Shown here: piece by piece, positions 31,682 to 41,215 of the stretch
Position numbering within the stretch: the first letter of the stretch is position 1
Layout: the number at the start of each line of letters is the position of its first letter
Origin: an uncultured Chlorobiota bacterium
GTDB taxonomy: Bacteria > Bacteroidota > Bacteroidia > Bacteroidales > JAADGE01
Direction: 5' to 3'
NCBI GenBank assembly: GCA_947311255.1
Contig: CAMZKL010000015.1
Coordinates: forward strand, 1 to 45,518
DNA: 45,518 nucleotides
Notes under the pieces: generated by a model
What the model saw: the letters and a program-made list of their open reading frames with translations, nothing else
Told to the model about the DNA's origin: nothing
Databases searched by the model: none
Made by a program: the position numbers and the translations under genes

Positions 31682-34117
31682 TCATATCTTTATTGTTAAC
31701 TTCAAATTAAAACGCCTTCCGGTAAGATTTACAGGTACAGGAAAATTATCATTAACATTATTTGCTGCAATTGATGTATTAGGCACAACATGAATCCATC
31801 TGTACGAAATTGTATTTTTAATAGCCAACATATTAAAAACTTCAACCGTAAGCCAAATTGATTTAAAATACTTTAAGTATCTATTTGAATTCCTAACACC
31901 TTCTTGAACCAAAACCATTGATGCACCCACATCCACTCTACTATATGGCGAAGATTTAAAAACTGCTTTATAAGCGATATCTTTCGGATAACCAAAACGA
32001 AAAGCAGAACCGTAAACCAAATTCAAATGAGCTTTAAACTTCTTATAACCTGGCACATAATCCTGAACAAATAAGTTTGCCGAAAATCTCTGATCAGTCG
32101 GTCTTGGAATATAAAACGATGTATCATTTCCAGATAAAGAAACAGTATTTACGTTTTCTTCAGTTTTTAAAACAGAAATACTTAACCAAGAGTCAATACC
32201 TGGCACAAAATCTCCCATAAGTTTAGTATCAACACCTGCAACATAACCAGATGTACGTGTATCTGCAAAATACCTAACTCTCACATTATCCATTTCAAAA
32301 GGAATAATATTCTGCAAATCTTTATAATAAATCTCAGTAAAAAACTTCATTTTTCTACCCAAAGCATTAAACCTAAAATTATGCCCTAAAACAAAATGAA
32401 TCGATTTTTGTGCACTTTTATTATCAACAATTTTTCCGTCAAAGTTCTTAATCTCTTTGTAAAAAACAGGCTGATGAAAAATCCCGGAAGAAAACCTAAA
32501 AACGTGCTTATTTTTATTATAAGATTTTGCTGCAACTGCTATTCTAGGGCTAAATAATAATTCTTCGGACAAAGTAGTATAATTTGCCCTTAGTCCACCA
32601 ACAAGCTCATATTGAAAACCATAAGTTTCAAAATTAATTTTATCCTGAATATATGCTGTTATTTTATCATTTTCAATTCTATTTCGCCCTTTTATATTTT
32701 CGGATACTTCTAAACTATTTGGATTCATAGGCAAAGAAAAACTCGCTGAATCTTTTAAATTCCATTCATCAATTTTATCTTTTATAACTTCATTTTTATA
32801 AATTATTCCCCAGTTAAAATAATGACTTTCATTTTTATAATAACCAGTAAGCATACTACTAAAATTTAAAATATCTAAATAATTTCGTGCATGACGCATA
32901 AATGCACCATTCCCAAGATTTAAAATGCTATCACCAGCTGTTTCTGAGCTAATATCTTTATTTAACTCATTAAGACTATAAAAACCAATTATGTCAAATG
33001 TCTCAGCTTCACTTGCTTGTAAACCAGAAAAAGTTATGGTAAAATTCAAATCCTTATGAGGATGGTAATTAAAAGAAATAGCCTCTGTATAAGACAAAAA
33101 CCTATCAGTCTCTTGCCCGGCATAAGAAACATATAAAGACTTAATACTTTGTATTGAACCAAAATTTGTAGTCCCACTACTTGGTTTAAAATGAAAACTA
33201 TTATCTGAAATATTTGCTAATAAGTTTATAGAAAATTTATTATCAATATAATATGTCCAAAAGGTTTGAAAATCCATAAACTTAGGATTATAATCTCCTT
33301 TTGTTTCTAATGTTTTCAACATATAACCTGTCGTTTTATACCTAAAACCACTTATATGGCTAAGTTTTTTATTTTTTGAAATATCTTGATAATGTACAGA
33401 TGCTCCCAAAAAACTAACAGACCCGGTAAATTCCTTTTTACGTGCTTGTTTATATGTTATATCCAAAACAGAGGACATTTTTCCGCCATAACGCGCTTCA
33501 AAACCTCCAGATGAGAACCTTGCATCACTAACTAATTTTGGATTAATAAAACTAAGTCCTTCCTGCTGTCCCGAACGTACTAATTGAGGTCTGTAAATTT
33601 CAATTCCATTAACATAAACAAGATTCTCATCAAAACTTCCTCCTCTCACAGAATATTTAGAACTAAGTTCATTTCTAGAACCGGCAACACCTAATTCAGT
33701 CTTTACAAGGCTTTCTATTCCCTCATTAATTGATGGTAAAATGTCAGAAATTTTACTATCAATTGAAATTATTCCAGTGGAATTTACCTTTTCTGCATTA
33801 ACAACCACAACTTCAATTTGATTAGATGCACCAAGTTTTACATTCAAAGTAAGATTTTTTTCGGAATAAGGAATTTCAATAGCCAATGGATCTCCTTCTT
33901 GTTGAGAAAAATACAACTTTTTATATGTTGTTGGAATTTCAATTAAATAATCTCCCGAAACATTTGTATAAACAGAGAACTTACTATCTTTTGTGAAAAC
34001 TGAAACAAAAGCCAATTTTTTATCACTTTCATCGGTAACTCTGCCTTTAATACTAATTAATTGAGCATTTAATAAAAAGGGTAGTAATACGAATATCAGA
34101 ATACTTATTTTCTTCAT
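31682..34117 (-). CDS. TonB-dependent receptor with carboxypeptidase-regulatory-like domain
   Basis: An 811-residue outer-membrane protein. A signal peptide (about 1-19) is followed by a CarboxypepD_reg-like domain (about 22-105; ISIKGRVTDESDKKL), a plug domain (about 125-215; with YSVRGGSFDENLVYVNGIEIYRP and SGGFEARYGGKMSSVLDI) and a 22-strand barrel ending in FNLKLTIKI with aromatic/hydrophobic character. It lacks a SusD partner and is shorter than SusC, so it belongs to the general TonB group; the substrate is unknown. The longest frame begins with TTG at 34120; the adjacent ATG at 34117 is the likely start. It is divergent from yjbQ. Confidence 0.93.
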   Translation of the reverse strand: MKKISILIFVLLPFLLNAQLISIKGRVTDESDKKLAFVSVFTKDSKFSVYTNVSGDYLIEIPTTYKKLYFSQQEGDPLAIEIPYSEKNLTLNVKLGASNQIEVVVVNAEKVNSTGIISIDSKISDILPSINEGIESLVKTELGVAGSRNELSSKYSVRGGSFDENLVYVNGIEIYRPQLVRSGQQEGLSFINPKLVSDARFSSGGFEARYGGKMSSVLDITYKQARKKEFTGSVSFLGASVHYQDISKNKKLSHISGFRYKTTGYMLKTLETKGDYNPKFMDFQTFWTYYIDNKFSINLLANISDNSFHFKPSSGTTNFGSIQSIKSLYVSYAGQETDRFLSYTEAISFNYHPHKDLNFTITFSGLQASEAETFDIIGFYSLNELNKDISSETAGDSILNLGNGAFMRHARNYLDILNFSSMLTGYYKNESHYFNWGIIYKNEVIKDKIDEWNLKDSASFSLPMNPNSLEVSENIKGRNRIENDKITAYIQDKINFETYGFQYELVGGLRANYTTLSEELLFSPRIAVAAKSYNKNKHVFRFSSGIFHQPVFYKEIKNFDGKIVDNKSAQKSIHFVLGHNFRFNALGRKMKFFTEIYYKDLQNIIPFEMDNVRVRYFADTRTSGYVAGVDTKLMGDFVPGIDSWLSISVLKTEENVNTVSLSGNDTSFYIPRPTDQRFSANLFVQDYVPGYKKFKAHLNLVYGSAFRFGYPKDIAYKAVFKSSPYSRVDVGASMVLVQEGVRNSNRYLKYFKSIWLTVEVFNMLAIKNTISYRWIHVVPNTSIAANNVNDNFPVPVNLTGRRFNLKLTIKI

Positions 34118-34220
34118 CAAAAAAAAGAAATTATATTTGGGTTTTATATTAAACTATTATAATTTTAAATTATTGCGAAATTAATATTAAAAAACAAGAT
34201 GTTATAAAAATTAATAAAAA

Positions 34221-34631
34221 ATGATAAAACAAAAAGAAATAATATTACCTGAATTTAATAGGGGATTTCATTTAATAACAGACATAATAATGAAAAATAT
34301 TACAAATTTACCTGAATTTGGTATGTTAAATATCTTCATAAAACATACATCAGCAGGTCTTATTCTCAGTGAAAATGCAGACCCGTCTGTACGTGTAGAT
34401 TTTGAAAACATTTTCAACAAACTAATTCCTGAAAACCAAAGTTTCTATACCCACATTTTTGAAGGTAGCGATGATATGCCTTCTCATGTTAAATCCGGTA
34501 TAACCGGTACTTCTGTAACAATTCCTATTTCTAAACATAAATTAAATCTTGGAACTTGGCAAGGTGTTTATCTATGCGAATTCAGAAATACAGGGGGTAA
34601 CCGCAGAATAATATTAACTACATATAGTTAA
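34221..34631 (+). CDS. yjbQ: YjbQ family protein (UPF0047, secondary thiamine-phosphate synthase)
   Basis: A 136-residue protein of the YjbQ/UPF0047 family. Conserved segments are IFIKHTSAGLILSENADPSV, the central EGSDDMPSHVKSGITGTSVTIPI and LGTWQGVYLCEFR. E. coli YjbQ shows weak thiamine-phosphate synthase activity; the physiological reaction is not settled. No thiamine genes or riboswitch lie nearby. It sits alone between the divergent TonB gene and the GT2 gene. Confidence 0.93.
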   Translation: MIKQKEIILPEFNRGFHLITDIIMKNITNLPEFGMLNIFIKHTSAGLILSENADPSVRVDFENIFNKLIPENQSFYTHIFEGSDDMPSHVKSGITGTSVTIPISKHKLNLGTWQGVYLCEFRNTGGNRRIILTTYS

Positions 34632-34732
34632 ATTCATTAACTAAATCATCAATAAATTTCACAATTAAAAAAAAATATTTCTTACAACTAATCTTTTTTA
34701 TTAATTTAGCACACCTTATAAAAATCTTGAAG

Positions 34733-35995
34733 ATGTATCTCAAAGAAATCATTAAAGAATTTGAAAATACAGAACATATTATTGATCTTGATCTTACAAA
34801 TGAAGTCCATTTGCTTAAAATTCAAAAACTTGCAGATAATCTCTATAAAGAAACCCAGAGTATTGAAGAAATATATTCCTTAGAAGAAATTATGAGCAGA
34901 AAAAAACAAAATTTTTCTCTAATTGCTCATTCTGCTGTAAAAATTGCAAAATCAAAAAAAATTCTCTCCGAAATAAAAGAAAATATAAATATTACAATAA
35001 TATTTGCTGTTTATAAAGAACACACAAGAATACTTACAAAAAAAGAACATAAACACGGAGAAGACTTCTTGATAAAAAAAATAAACCAAATACAAAACTT
35101 AACAGAAAGCTTTAAGAATATTAATTGGAATATGATTGTTGTTGATGATGGCTGCCCCGAAAAAAGTGGAAAAATTGCTCAAAAAATTCTAAAAAAAAGG
35201 TACAAAGGAAAAAATGTTGAAGTTCTTTACCTGCAAGATGCTATTGACAACAACAACCCTACTGTTAATAATATTAAAAACACTAATGACAGCAGAAAAG
35301 GTGGCTCAATTGAGTACGGTATGTGGTACGCCTCTGAAAAAAATATTGAAAACAATATAATTATATATACTGATGCAGACTTATCTACTCACCTTGGACA
35401 ATGCGGTCTTTTAGTAGGAGAAATTATTAACAATAATAAAAATGTTGCAATTGCATCAAGACGAGAACCAATGTCAATTGTAATAAAAACAGGAAAAAGA
35501 AATTTAAGAGGAAAACTTTTCATCTATTTATGGAAAAAAATGCTAACTCGCTTAAACTATATCGTTGATACCCAATGTGGTTTTAAAGCCTTCAAATCAG
35601 AAACCGTTAAGAAAATCATTTTTAATAATACCGAAAAGAAATTTGCATTTGATATTGAATTACTTTTAAAAACAGATATTTTAAAAAGAAAATCAATACA
35701 AAAAGTCCCTATTGCATGGATTGATAGTGCAGAAGCATCTACAACAACAGACTTACAACCATACTTAGATATGCTAAAAGCAATAGCAAGGATGTATCAT
35801 AAATATGCACAACCCTCAGCAATATCTCATAAATTTGCTTATTTAATAAAATCACTAACTGAAGAGCAATGGAAAATATTAACTGAACATGTGCCCGAAG
35901 GAATTCAAATAAAATCTCCTCTTCATTATGATATTTATAATGAAATAACAGTTGATGATTTTGAAAAAATACTCGATAAATATTCTAAAAACTAA
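34733..35995 (+). CDS. Atypical family 2 glycosyltransferase
   Basis: A 420-residue GT-A fold enzyme. The catalytic core (about 85-330) contains IIFAVYKE, VVDDGCPEKSG, the metal-binding YTDADLSTHLG, VAIASRREP, DTQCGFKAFKS and AFDIELLLK; the DxD region, CGFK and D-E-L patterns recall the dolichyl/polyprenyl-phosphate hexose synthases. It differs from these by a non-homologous helical N-terminal segment of about 80 residues, a roughly 45-residue insertion (LQDAIDNNNPT...RKGGS) and a soluble C-terminal tail of about 90 residues. No transmembrane helices are visible, so it is probably cytosolic. ATG 34733 is chosen over the TTG at 34727. The acyl-CoA dehydrogenase gene follows after 17 bp. Donor and acceptor are unknown. 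Confidence 0.82.
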   Translation: MYLKEIIKEFENTEHIIDLDLTNEVHLLKIQKLADNLYKETQSIEEIYSLEEIMSRKKQNFSLIAHSAVKIAKSKKILSEIKENINITIIFAVYKEHTRILTKKEHKHGEDFLIKKINQIQNLTESFKNINWNMIVVDDGCPEKSGKIAQKILKKRYKGKNVEVLYLQDAIDNNNPTVNNIKNTNDSRKGGSIEYGMWYASEKNIENNIIIYTDADLSTHLGQCGLLVGEIINNNKNVAIASRREPMSIVIKTGKRNLRGKLFIYLWKKMLTRLNYIVDTQCGFKAFKSETVKKIIFNNTEKKFAFDIELLLKTDILKRKSIQKVPIAWIDSAEASTTTDLQPYLDMLKAIARMYHKYAQPSAISHKFAYLIKSLTEEQWKILTEHVPEGIQIKSPLHYDIYNEITVDDFEKILDKYSKN

Positions 35996-36012
35996 ATAAA
36001 ATAAATTTAACT

Positions 36013-37155
36013 ATGGTAGATTTTTCATTAACAAAAGAACAACAAGATTTAATTGAAAAACATAAAGATTTCGCAAAAAGAGTAATCATTCCTGTTCGAG
36101 CAAAATATGATGAAAGCGGTGAATTTCCGTGGGAAGTTGTAAAAAAAGCATATGATGAAGGACTTATGAATGCTCAAATACCTAAAAAATTTGGAGGAGA
36201 AGGCTTAAACATTTTTGACGCACAATTAGGTTCAGAAGAACTAGGCGCTGCCTGTGCTGGAATTGGAATTAGTATTGATGCTAATATGTTAGCACTAACA
36301 CCCTGGGTTGTTTCTGCAAACGATGAGCAAATGAAACGATTCATGGGAAGATTAAACGAAGAAAAAGGTGCAGCTGCATACGCCTTAACAGAACCAAATG
36401 CAGGTTCCGATGTTGCAGGAATAAAATCATCAGCCATAAAAAAAGGGGATAAATATATACTTAACGGTCATAAAAGATTTATTACAAATGGTGAAGTTGC
36501 AACATATTTAACTGTTTTTGCACAAGTTGACCCAACAAGAGGAGCAAGAAGCCTATCTTGTTTTGTAGTACCAACAGATTTACCTGGCATTAAAATAATA
36601 TCAAGATTAGATAAAATGGGGCAAAGAGGATCTGTACAAAATGAAATCACATTTACTGATGTTGAAGTTCCTGCGGAAAATATTCTAGGCGGCGAAGGAC
36701 ACGGATTTATTATCGGCATGAAAACTTTTGACAGAACAAGAACAGGAGTAGCAGCACTTAGTGTCGGAATTGCTCGTTCAGCTTATGAAATTTCCAGAGA
36801 TTGGGCAAAAAACAGAATCCAATTTGGAAAACCTGTAACCGCAAATCAAGCTGTTTCATTTATGCTTGCAGAAATGGCAACAAAAGTTGAACTTGCAAGA
36901 TTAATGACATGGAAAGCTGCTTGGTATTATGAGCAAGGATTTAAAACTCCTGGAACATATTCTGCAATGGCAAAATATTATGCCTCAGATATTGCTATGC
37001 AAGTTACAACAGATGCAGTTCAAGTAATGGGAGGCGATGGATACTCTCGTTCTTTTGGTGTTGAAAAAATGATGAGAGATGCTAAACTTTGTCAAATTTA
37101 CGAAGGAACAAATCAAGTTCAAAGACTGGTAATTTCAAAAGGAATTCTAAAATAA
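36013..37155 (+). CDS. Short-chain-type acyl-CoA dehydrogenase
   Basis: A 380-residue flavoprotein that oxidises an acyl-CoA to the 2-enoyl-CoA. It shows the FAD/substrate signatures YALTEPNAGSDVAG (about 117-130), LNGHKRFITNG, the RTRTGVAALSVGIA helix, QVMGGDGYSR, and the C-terminal catalytic Glu364 in IYEGTNQVQR, the position used by short/medium-chain enzymes such as butyryl-CoA dehydrogenase. It could work with the hbd product (15593) in butyrate-type metabolism, but no etfAB genes are beside it. It lies 17 bp after the GT2 gene. Confidence 0.95.
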   Translation: MVDFSLTKEQQDLIEKHKDFAKRVIIPVRAKYDESGEFPWEVVKKAYDEGLMNAQIPKKFGGEGLNIFDAQLGSEELGAACAGIGISIDANMLALTPWVVSANDEQMKRFMGRLNEEKGAAAYALTEPNAGSDVAGIKSSAIKKGDKYILNGHKRFITNGEVATYLTVFAQVDPTRGARSLSCFVVPTDLPGIKIISRLDKMGQRGSVQNEITFTDVEVPAENILGGEGHGFIIGMKTFDRTRTGVAALSVGIARSAYEISRDWAKNRIQFGKPVTANQAVSFMLAEMATKVELARLMTWKAAWYYEQGFKTPGTYSAMAKYYASDIAMQVTTDAVQVMGGDGYSRSFGVEKMMRDAKLCQIYEGTNQVQRLVISKGILK

Positions 37156-37337
37156 ATTTTTAACATTAAAATATAAAATGATACTCTTATTTATTATTAA
37201 TAATCGTACAGAAAAACATAATAATTCAAAATAATACTTTCGTAACAACATACAAGGTGTATAGATTAAGATAATTTAGTATTTTTGTAACATATCCCAA
37301 CAAAGTGTGCGTTTAACAAACTTAAAAGCATTAAAAA

Positions 37338-37369
37338 TTTGTTGCTTTTTAAAAAAAGCAGTACTTTTG
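37338..37369 (+). promoter_or_regulatory. Promoter of the hemerythrin gene
   Basis: TTTG (37338-37341) and TACTTTTG (37362-37369) are separated by 20 nt, a full match to the Bacteroidota -33/-7 pattern, 19 bp before the ATG. A second TATTTTTG lies about 90 bp further upstream. Confidence 0.75.
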
Positions 37370-37388
37370 TAAATCTTAAAACAAAACA

Positions 37389-37793
37389 ATGTCAAATTTA
37401 ATACAAGAACTCATTGAAGAACATAATACTTTAAAGGAATTATTATCCTCTGTTTATAATTACATTTCTTCAAAAGAGAAAAAAATAGAATTTGTAAAAA
37501 AATTAGCAGATATTGTTGTTGCTCATATAAGCAAAGAAGACAAAGAATTATACCCTTTCCTTAATAAAGAAGCAGAAAAAGACTCTAACTTAAAAACAAA
37601 ATTAGATCTTTTTGCAAAAGATTGGGAGGGAATTTCTAAATTTGCAAATTATTATATTGAAAAATATTCAGATGGTCAGTTCACATCGGAATTTCCAACT
37701 GACACTGCAAAATTACTTTCAACTTTAAGGCAAAGAATGATGAAAGAAGAAATTAGTTTATACTCTGAATATAATAATCGCATAAAACAATAA
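37389..37793 (+). CDS. Single-domain hemerythrin-like protein
   Basis: A 134-residue four-helix protein with a HHE/hemerythrin pattern: His12 in EEHNTL, HISKEDKELYPFL (a HxxxE-type pair near residues 55-60) in the second helix, but fewer clear His ligands in the C-terminal half, where the MKEEISLYSEYN helix has Glu instead of the usual His. It may therefore have an incomplete diiron site. It is flanked by its own promoter and its own terminator, so it is monocistronic. Possible roles are oxygen or NO handling; the sequence does not decide. Confidence 0.82.
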   Translation: MSNLIQELIEEHNTLKELLSSVYNYISSKEKKIEFVKKLADIVVAHISKEDKELYPFLNKEAEKDSNLKTKLDLFAKDWEGISKFANYYIEKYSDGQFTSEFPTDTAKLLSTLRQRMMKEEISLYSEYNNRIKQ

Positions 37794-37815
37794 CTAAATT
37801 TTATAATTTTGTTAT

Positions 37816-37852
37816 AAAAAGGAAATGTTTAGACAAACATTTCCTTTTTTTA
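37816..37852 (+). terminator. Strong intrinsic terminator after the hemerythrin gene
   Basis: AAAAAGGAAATGTTT (37816-37830) and AAACATTTCCTTTTT (37835-37849) form a perfect 15-bp stem with loop AGAC, followed by more T. Confidence 0.93.
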
Positions 37853-37981
37853 TGTAAAAATATGCTACACAACATATTTCAATCTTTTTTTAAACCTTTT
37901 TTCAATAATAATTAAGATTTCATTAAAATTTGAGTAAAAAAACATTAATTTTACTTTTAAGAAATTGCCAAATAATTCTCA

Positions 37982-39760
37982 ATGACTTTTGATACTATTG
38001 TAGTTATTCTTGTTTTAATTTTCCTCATAATATCTTTGTATAAAGAAATTGTTGGACCTGCAATGACATTTATTATTTCAGTAATTATTCTTGGAATAAC
38101 TCATGTATTAAACCCAAATGAAATACTTAATGGCTTTGCAAATGAGCAAATAGCAGTAATAGTAATGCTTCTTCTTCTTGGAGATGTGTTTAGAAGAACT
38201 TCTGTTTTAGATATCTTTTTTGATTCAATTTTCAAAAACTCAAAATCAATAAGAAATTTTACAGCAAGAATGATGCTTATTGTTGCTCCAATGTCTGCAT
38301 TTCTTAACAACACACCTCTTGTTGCCCTTATGATGCCTTATGTTCATAATAATGCCCAAAAATTTAAGGCTTCTGTTTCAAAATTAATGATTCCTCTTTC
38401 ATTTGCTGCAATTCTTGGAGGATGTGTTACTCTAATAGGAACTTCAACCAACCTTATAGTAAACGGATTAGTAACTGACCAAAATATTATTCCAAACCTA
38501 CCAAAATTAGAAATATTTGACTTTACAGCAGTTGGTTTACCTATGGTAATCATAGGAATTATTTATATATTATTTTTTGGTCAGAAAATGTTACCAAATT
38601 ACACAAATATAATAGATGAATTACCATCTATAAAAAGAAAATATATTGTTGAAGGAAGAATCAAAACAGACAGTCATCTTATAGGAAAAACAATTAATGA
38701 AGCCGGTTTAAGAAACTTAAAAGGATTATTCTTATATGAAATTTTAAGAGGCAACACTCGAATAACTGCTGTTCCAAGTGATACAATTTTAGTTGAAGAA
38801 GATATACTTTTATTTACCGGTTCAACCGATGCAGTAGCAGACTTTGTTAAATCAAAAAATGGTATCGAAATTCCTTCTCTTGGAATGTTTTCAAGAAAAA
38901 AAAACACAGAAGTAATTGAAATTGTAATATCTCATAATTCAACTTTAAGAGGAAAAACTTTAAAAGAAATAAATTTTAGAGCAAAATTTGATGCAACAGC
39001 AATTGCAATTCATCGAGACGGACAAATATCAGCAGGAAAATTAGGAGCATTTGAATTAAAAGCTGGTGATGCAATAATGCTTCTTGCAGGAACATATTTT
39101 GAAGCTAGATTAAAAGACAACAAATCAGATTTTTATTTAATCTCACGAGTAAAACAAATCAGAAGAATCGGTTTTGCAAGAACTACTTTTCTTGTTGGCG
39201 GAACAATGCTTGTAATTTTACTATCTTCATTGAATCTTATAAAGTTTTTTAATGGACTTCTTGTTCTTTTAACAGGACTAGTTATTTTTAAAATTACAAG
39301 ACCAAGAGACTTAGTTAAAAATGTTGATTATGAATTAATTATGGTAATTGCCTTTTCCTTAGCATTGGGAACAGCAATGATAAAATCAGGAGTTGCAGAA
39401 ATGTTTGCAGAAGGAATATTAGCGGTATTCAAGCCATTCGGAAAAGTTGGAATCCTAACCGGTATATATTTAATTACAACTTTTTTAGCTGCTTATATTA
39501 CAAACAAAGCCGCAGTTGCTGTAGTTTTCCCTGTATCTTTGAGCCTGGCTTTAGAACTTAATCTTGATATCATGCCATTTATATTGGTTGTTGCATATGC
39601 TGCTGCTGCAAACTTCATTACACCTATAGGTTACCAAACAAACTTAATGGTATATGGACCAGGTGGTTATAAATTCAAAGATTATTTTAAAATAGGTTTC
39701 CCATTAACAATAATATATATGATTGTTACAATATCTATTTTAAGTTTTATGTATTTTTAA
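37982..39760 (+). CDS. SLC13 family permease with two TrkA_C (RCK_C) domains
   Basis: A 592-residue membrane transporter. The N-terminal half-barrel (about 1-205) includes FLNNTPLVALMMP (107-119) and GTSTNLIVNG (153-162), the substrate-site loops of the ArsB/SLC13 ion-transporter superfamily. Two cytoplasmic RCK_C regulatory domains follow (about 221-290 and 305-375), then the second half with ITNKAAVAVVFPVSLSLA and FITPIGYQTNLMVYGPGGY. This layout is that of the SAC1/YfbS-like sulfate or Na+/anion permeases. Sulfate is possible, and cysQ lies about 1.5 kb downstream, but the substrate is not proven. It is monocistronic as far as can be seen. Confidence 0.92.
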   Translation: MTFDTIVVILVLIFLIISLYKEIVGPAMTFIISVIILGITHVLNPNEILNGFANEQIAVIVMLLLLGDVFRRTSVLDIFFDSIFKNSKSIRNFTARMMLIVAPMSAFLNNTPLVALMMPYVHNNAQKFKASVSKLMIPLSFAAILGGCVTLIGTSTNLIVNGLVTDQNIIPNLPKLEIFDFTAVGLPMVIIGIIYILFFGQKMLPNYTNIIDELPSIKRKYIVEGRIKTDSHLIGKTINEAGLRNLKGLFLYEILRGNTRITAVPSDTILVEEDILLFTGSTDAVADFVKSKNGIEIPSLGMFSRKKNTEVIEIVISHNSTLRGKTLKEINFRAKFDATAIAIHRDGQISAGKLGAFELKAGDAIMLLAGTYFEARLKDNKSDFYLISRVKQIRRIGFARTTFLVGGTMLVILLSSLNLIKFFNGLLVLLTGLVIFKITRPRDLVKNVDYELIMVIAFSLALGTAMIKSGVAEMFAEGILAVFKPFGKVGILTGIYLITTFLAAYITNKAAVAVVFPVSLSLALELNLDIMPFILVVAYAAAANFITPIGYQTNLMVYGPGGYKFKDYFKIGFPLTIIYMIVTISILSFMYF

Positions 39761-39942
39761 AAAAAACTATTTTGAAACAACCACAACGAAGATTTTGACA
39801 CACAAAGGATTAACTATAATTTAGCATAAGGATTACTTACACAACAAAGCAAGTGTTCCTATGTGCTGAATAACATAACTATTTCAAATACTAACATCAA
39901 GACAACTCATTCAATATCAATTAAATATATAACTATACATAC

Positions 39943-41160
39943 ATGAAAACAAAAGTATTAATAATTGGAGCCGGGCCTGCAGGGACAATAGCAGGAGCAA
40001 TTTTAAAAAAAGAAGGAATAGACCCTATTATTATTGAAAAAACAAAATTTCCAAGATTTGTTATAGGAGAAAGTCTTTTGCCAAAATGTATGAATGTTTT
40101 TGAGGAAGCAGGTCTTATAGATGTCATTAAAAAACAAGGCTATCAAAAAAAATACGGAGCAGAATTTAAAAGAGGAAACGAAACTTGCAGATTTAACTTT
40201 TCAGAAAAATATACAGATGGTTGGGATTGGACATGGCAGGTACCAAGAGACCATTTTGATAAAGTTTTAGCTGATGAAGTTGAAAAAAAAGGAGTGAAAA
40301 TAATATACGAAACCTCAGTAATAGATATAAAATTTAACGGAACAAATTCCATAACAACAATTAAAGATAAAAACGGAAATAAATCAAAAATTGAAGCAGA
40401 ATTTATTATAGATGCAAGTGGATACGGCAGAGTAATTGCTAACTTACAAGACCTTAATTTACCATCATCATTAAATGTAAGACATAGTCTTTTTACTCAA
40501 ATAAAAGATGTAAACAGACCAGCAGGAGATGATGGAGACCGAATTACTTTAATAGACACAAAACCAGGAGTTTGGATTTGGATCATTCCTTTTTCAAACG
40601 GAAATACATCTGTTGGCTTTGTTGCACATCAAGAATTTTATGACAAATACAAAGGTTCGTACGAAGAACAATTAAGAGCAATGCTTACAGACGAACCTCT
40701 TGTTTCAGAAAGATTTAAAGATACAGAATACGTTTTCAAACCTCACTTTATAAAAGGGTATTCTATTGCTATTAAACAACTTACAGGAGACGGATACGTT
40801 CTAACAGGAAATGCAACCGAATTTTTAGACCCAATATTCTCATCCGGTGTAACTTTTGCTGTAGAATCAGGATTGCAAGCAGCAAAACTTGCTGCAAAAC
40901 AAGTAAAAGGAGAAAAAGTTGACTGGAACGAATACGTTAATCACATTATTCATGGAGACGAAACTTTTCGCTCCTACGTTGATGCGTGGTATAATAATAC
41001 ATTACAAACTATATTCTTTGCACCAAATGAAAACCAAAAAATCAAAGGACAAATATGCTCAGTACTAGGCGGTTATGTCTGGGACAAAACAAATCCTTAT
41101 GTCCGAAATCATAAAAATGCTTTAAATACATTGGCAAATATCATAAAAAAGGAAGCATAA
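39943..41160 (+). CDS. FAD-dependent oxidoreductase, flavin-dependent halogenase-like
   Basis: A 405-residue single-component flavoprotein. It has GAGPAG (9-14) for FAD, FPRFVIGESLLP (36-47), Lys70 before YGAEF (the position of the catalytic Lys in phenol halogenases), WIWIIP (211-216), which fits the halogenase motif WxWxIP, and FLDPIFSSG (294-302), which fits FxxPxxSxG. This is the full signature of FADH2-dependent halogenases, although oxidoreductases of the geranylgeranyl-reductase group share parts of it. The substrate is unknown and no polyketide, NRPS or pigment genes are adjacent. It heads a plus-strand run with cysQ and a small exported protein. Confidence 0.85.
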   Translation: MKTKVLIIGAGPAGTIAGAILKKEGIDPIIIEKTKFPRFVIGESLLPKCMNVFEEAGLIDVIKKQGYQKKYGAEFKRGNETCRFNFSEKYTDGWDWTWQVPRDHFDKVLADEVEKKGVKIIYETSVIDIKFNGTNSITTIKDKNGNKSKIEAEFIIDASGYGRVIANLQDLNLPSSLNVRHSLFTQIKDVNRPAGDDGDRITLIDTKPGVWIWIIPFSNGNTSVGFVAHQEFYDKYKGSYEEQLRAMLTDEPLVSERFKDTEYVFKPHFIKGYSIAIKQLTGDGYVLTGNATEFLDPIFSSGVTFAVESGLQAAKLAAKQVKGEKVDWNEYVNHIIHGDETFRSYVDAWYNNTLQTIFFAPNENQKIKGQICSVLGGYVWDKTNPYVRNHKNALNTLANIIKKEA

Positions 41161-41171
41161 ATTTTAAAATC

Positions 41172-41179
41172 TATTTTTG
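41172..41179 (+). promoter_or_regulatory. TAnnTTTG -7 element for cysQ
   Basis: TATTTTTG lies 36 bp before the ATG at 41216. The longest frame would start at the TTG (41177) inside it, so cysQ may have its own promoter and the later start is preferred. Confidence 0.5.
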
Positions 41180-41215
41180 GCGTTAGAACTTTTCCTACCC
41201 AAAAAAACTAAAAAA

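Noticed and set aside
39781-39942. AAGGATTA direct repeat before the halogenase-like gene as an operator
   Set aside because: Two 8-bp copies in AT-rich spacer with no promoter alignment are not enough to support a site.
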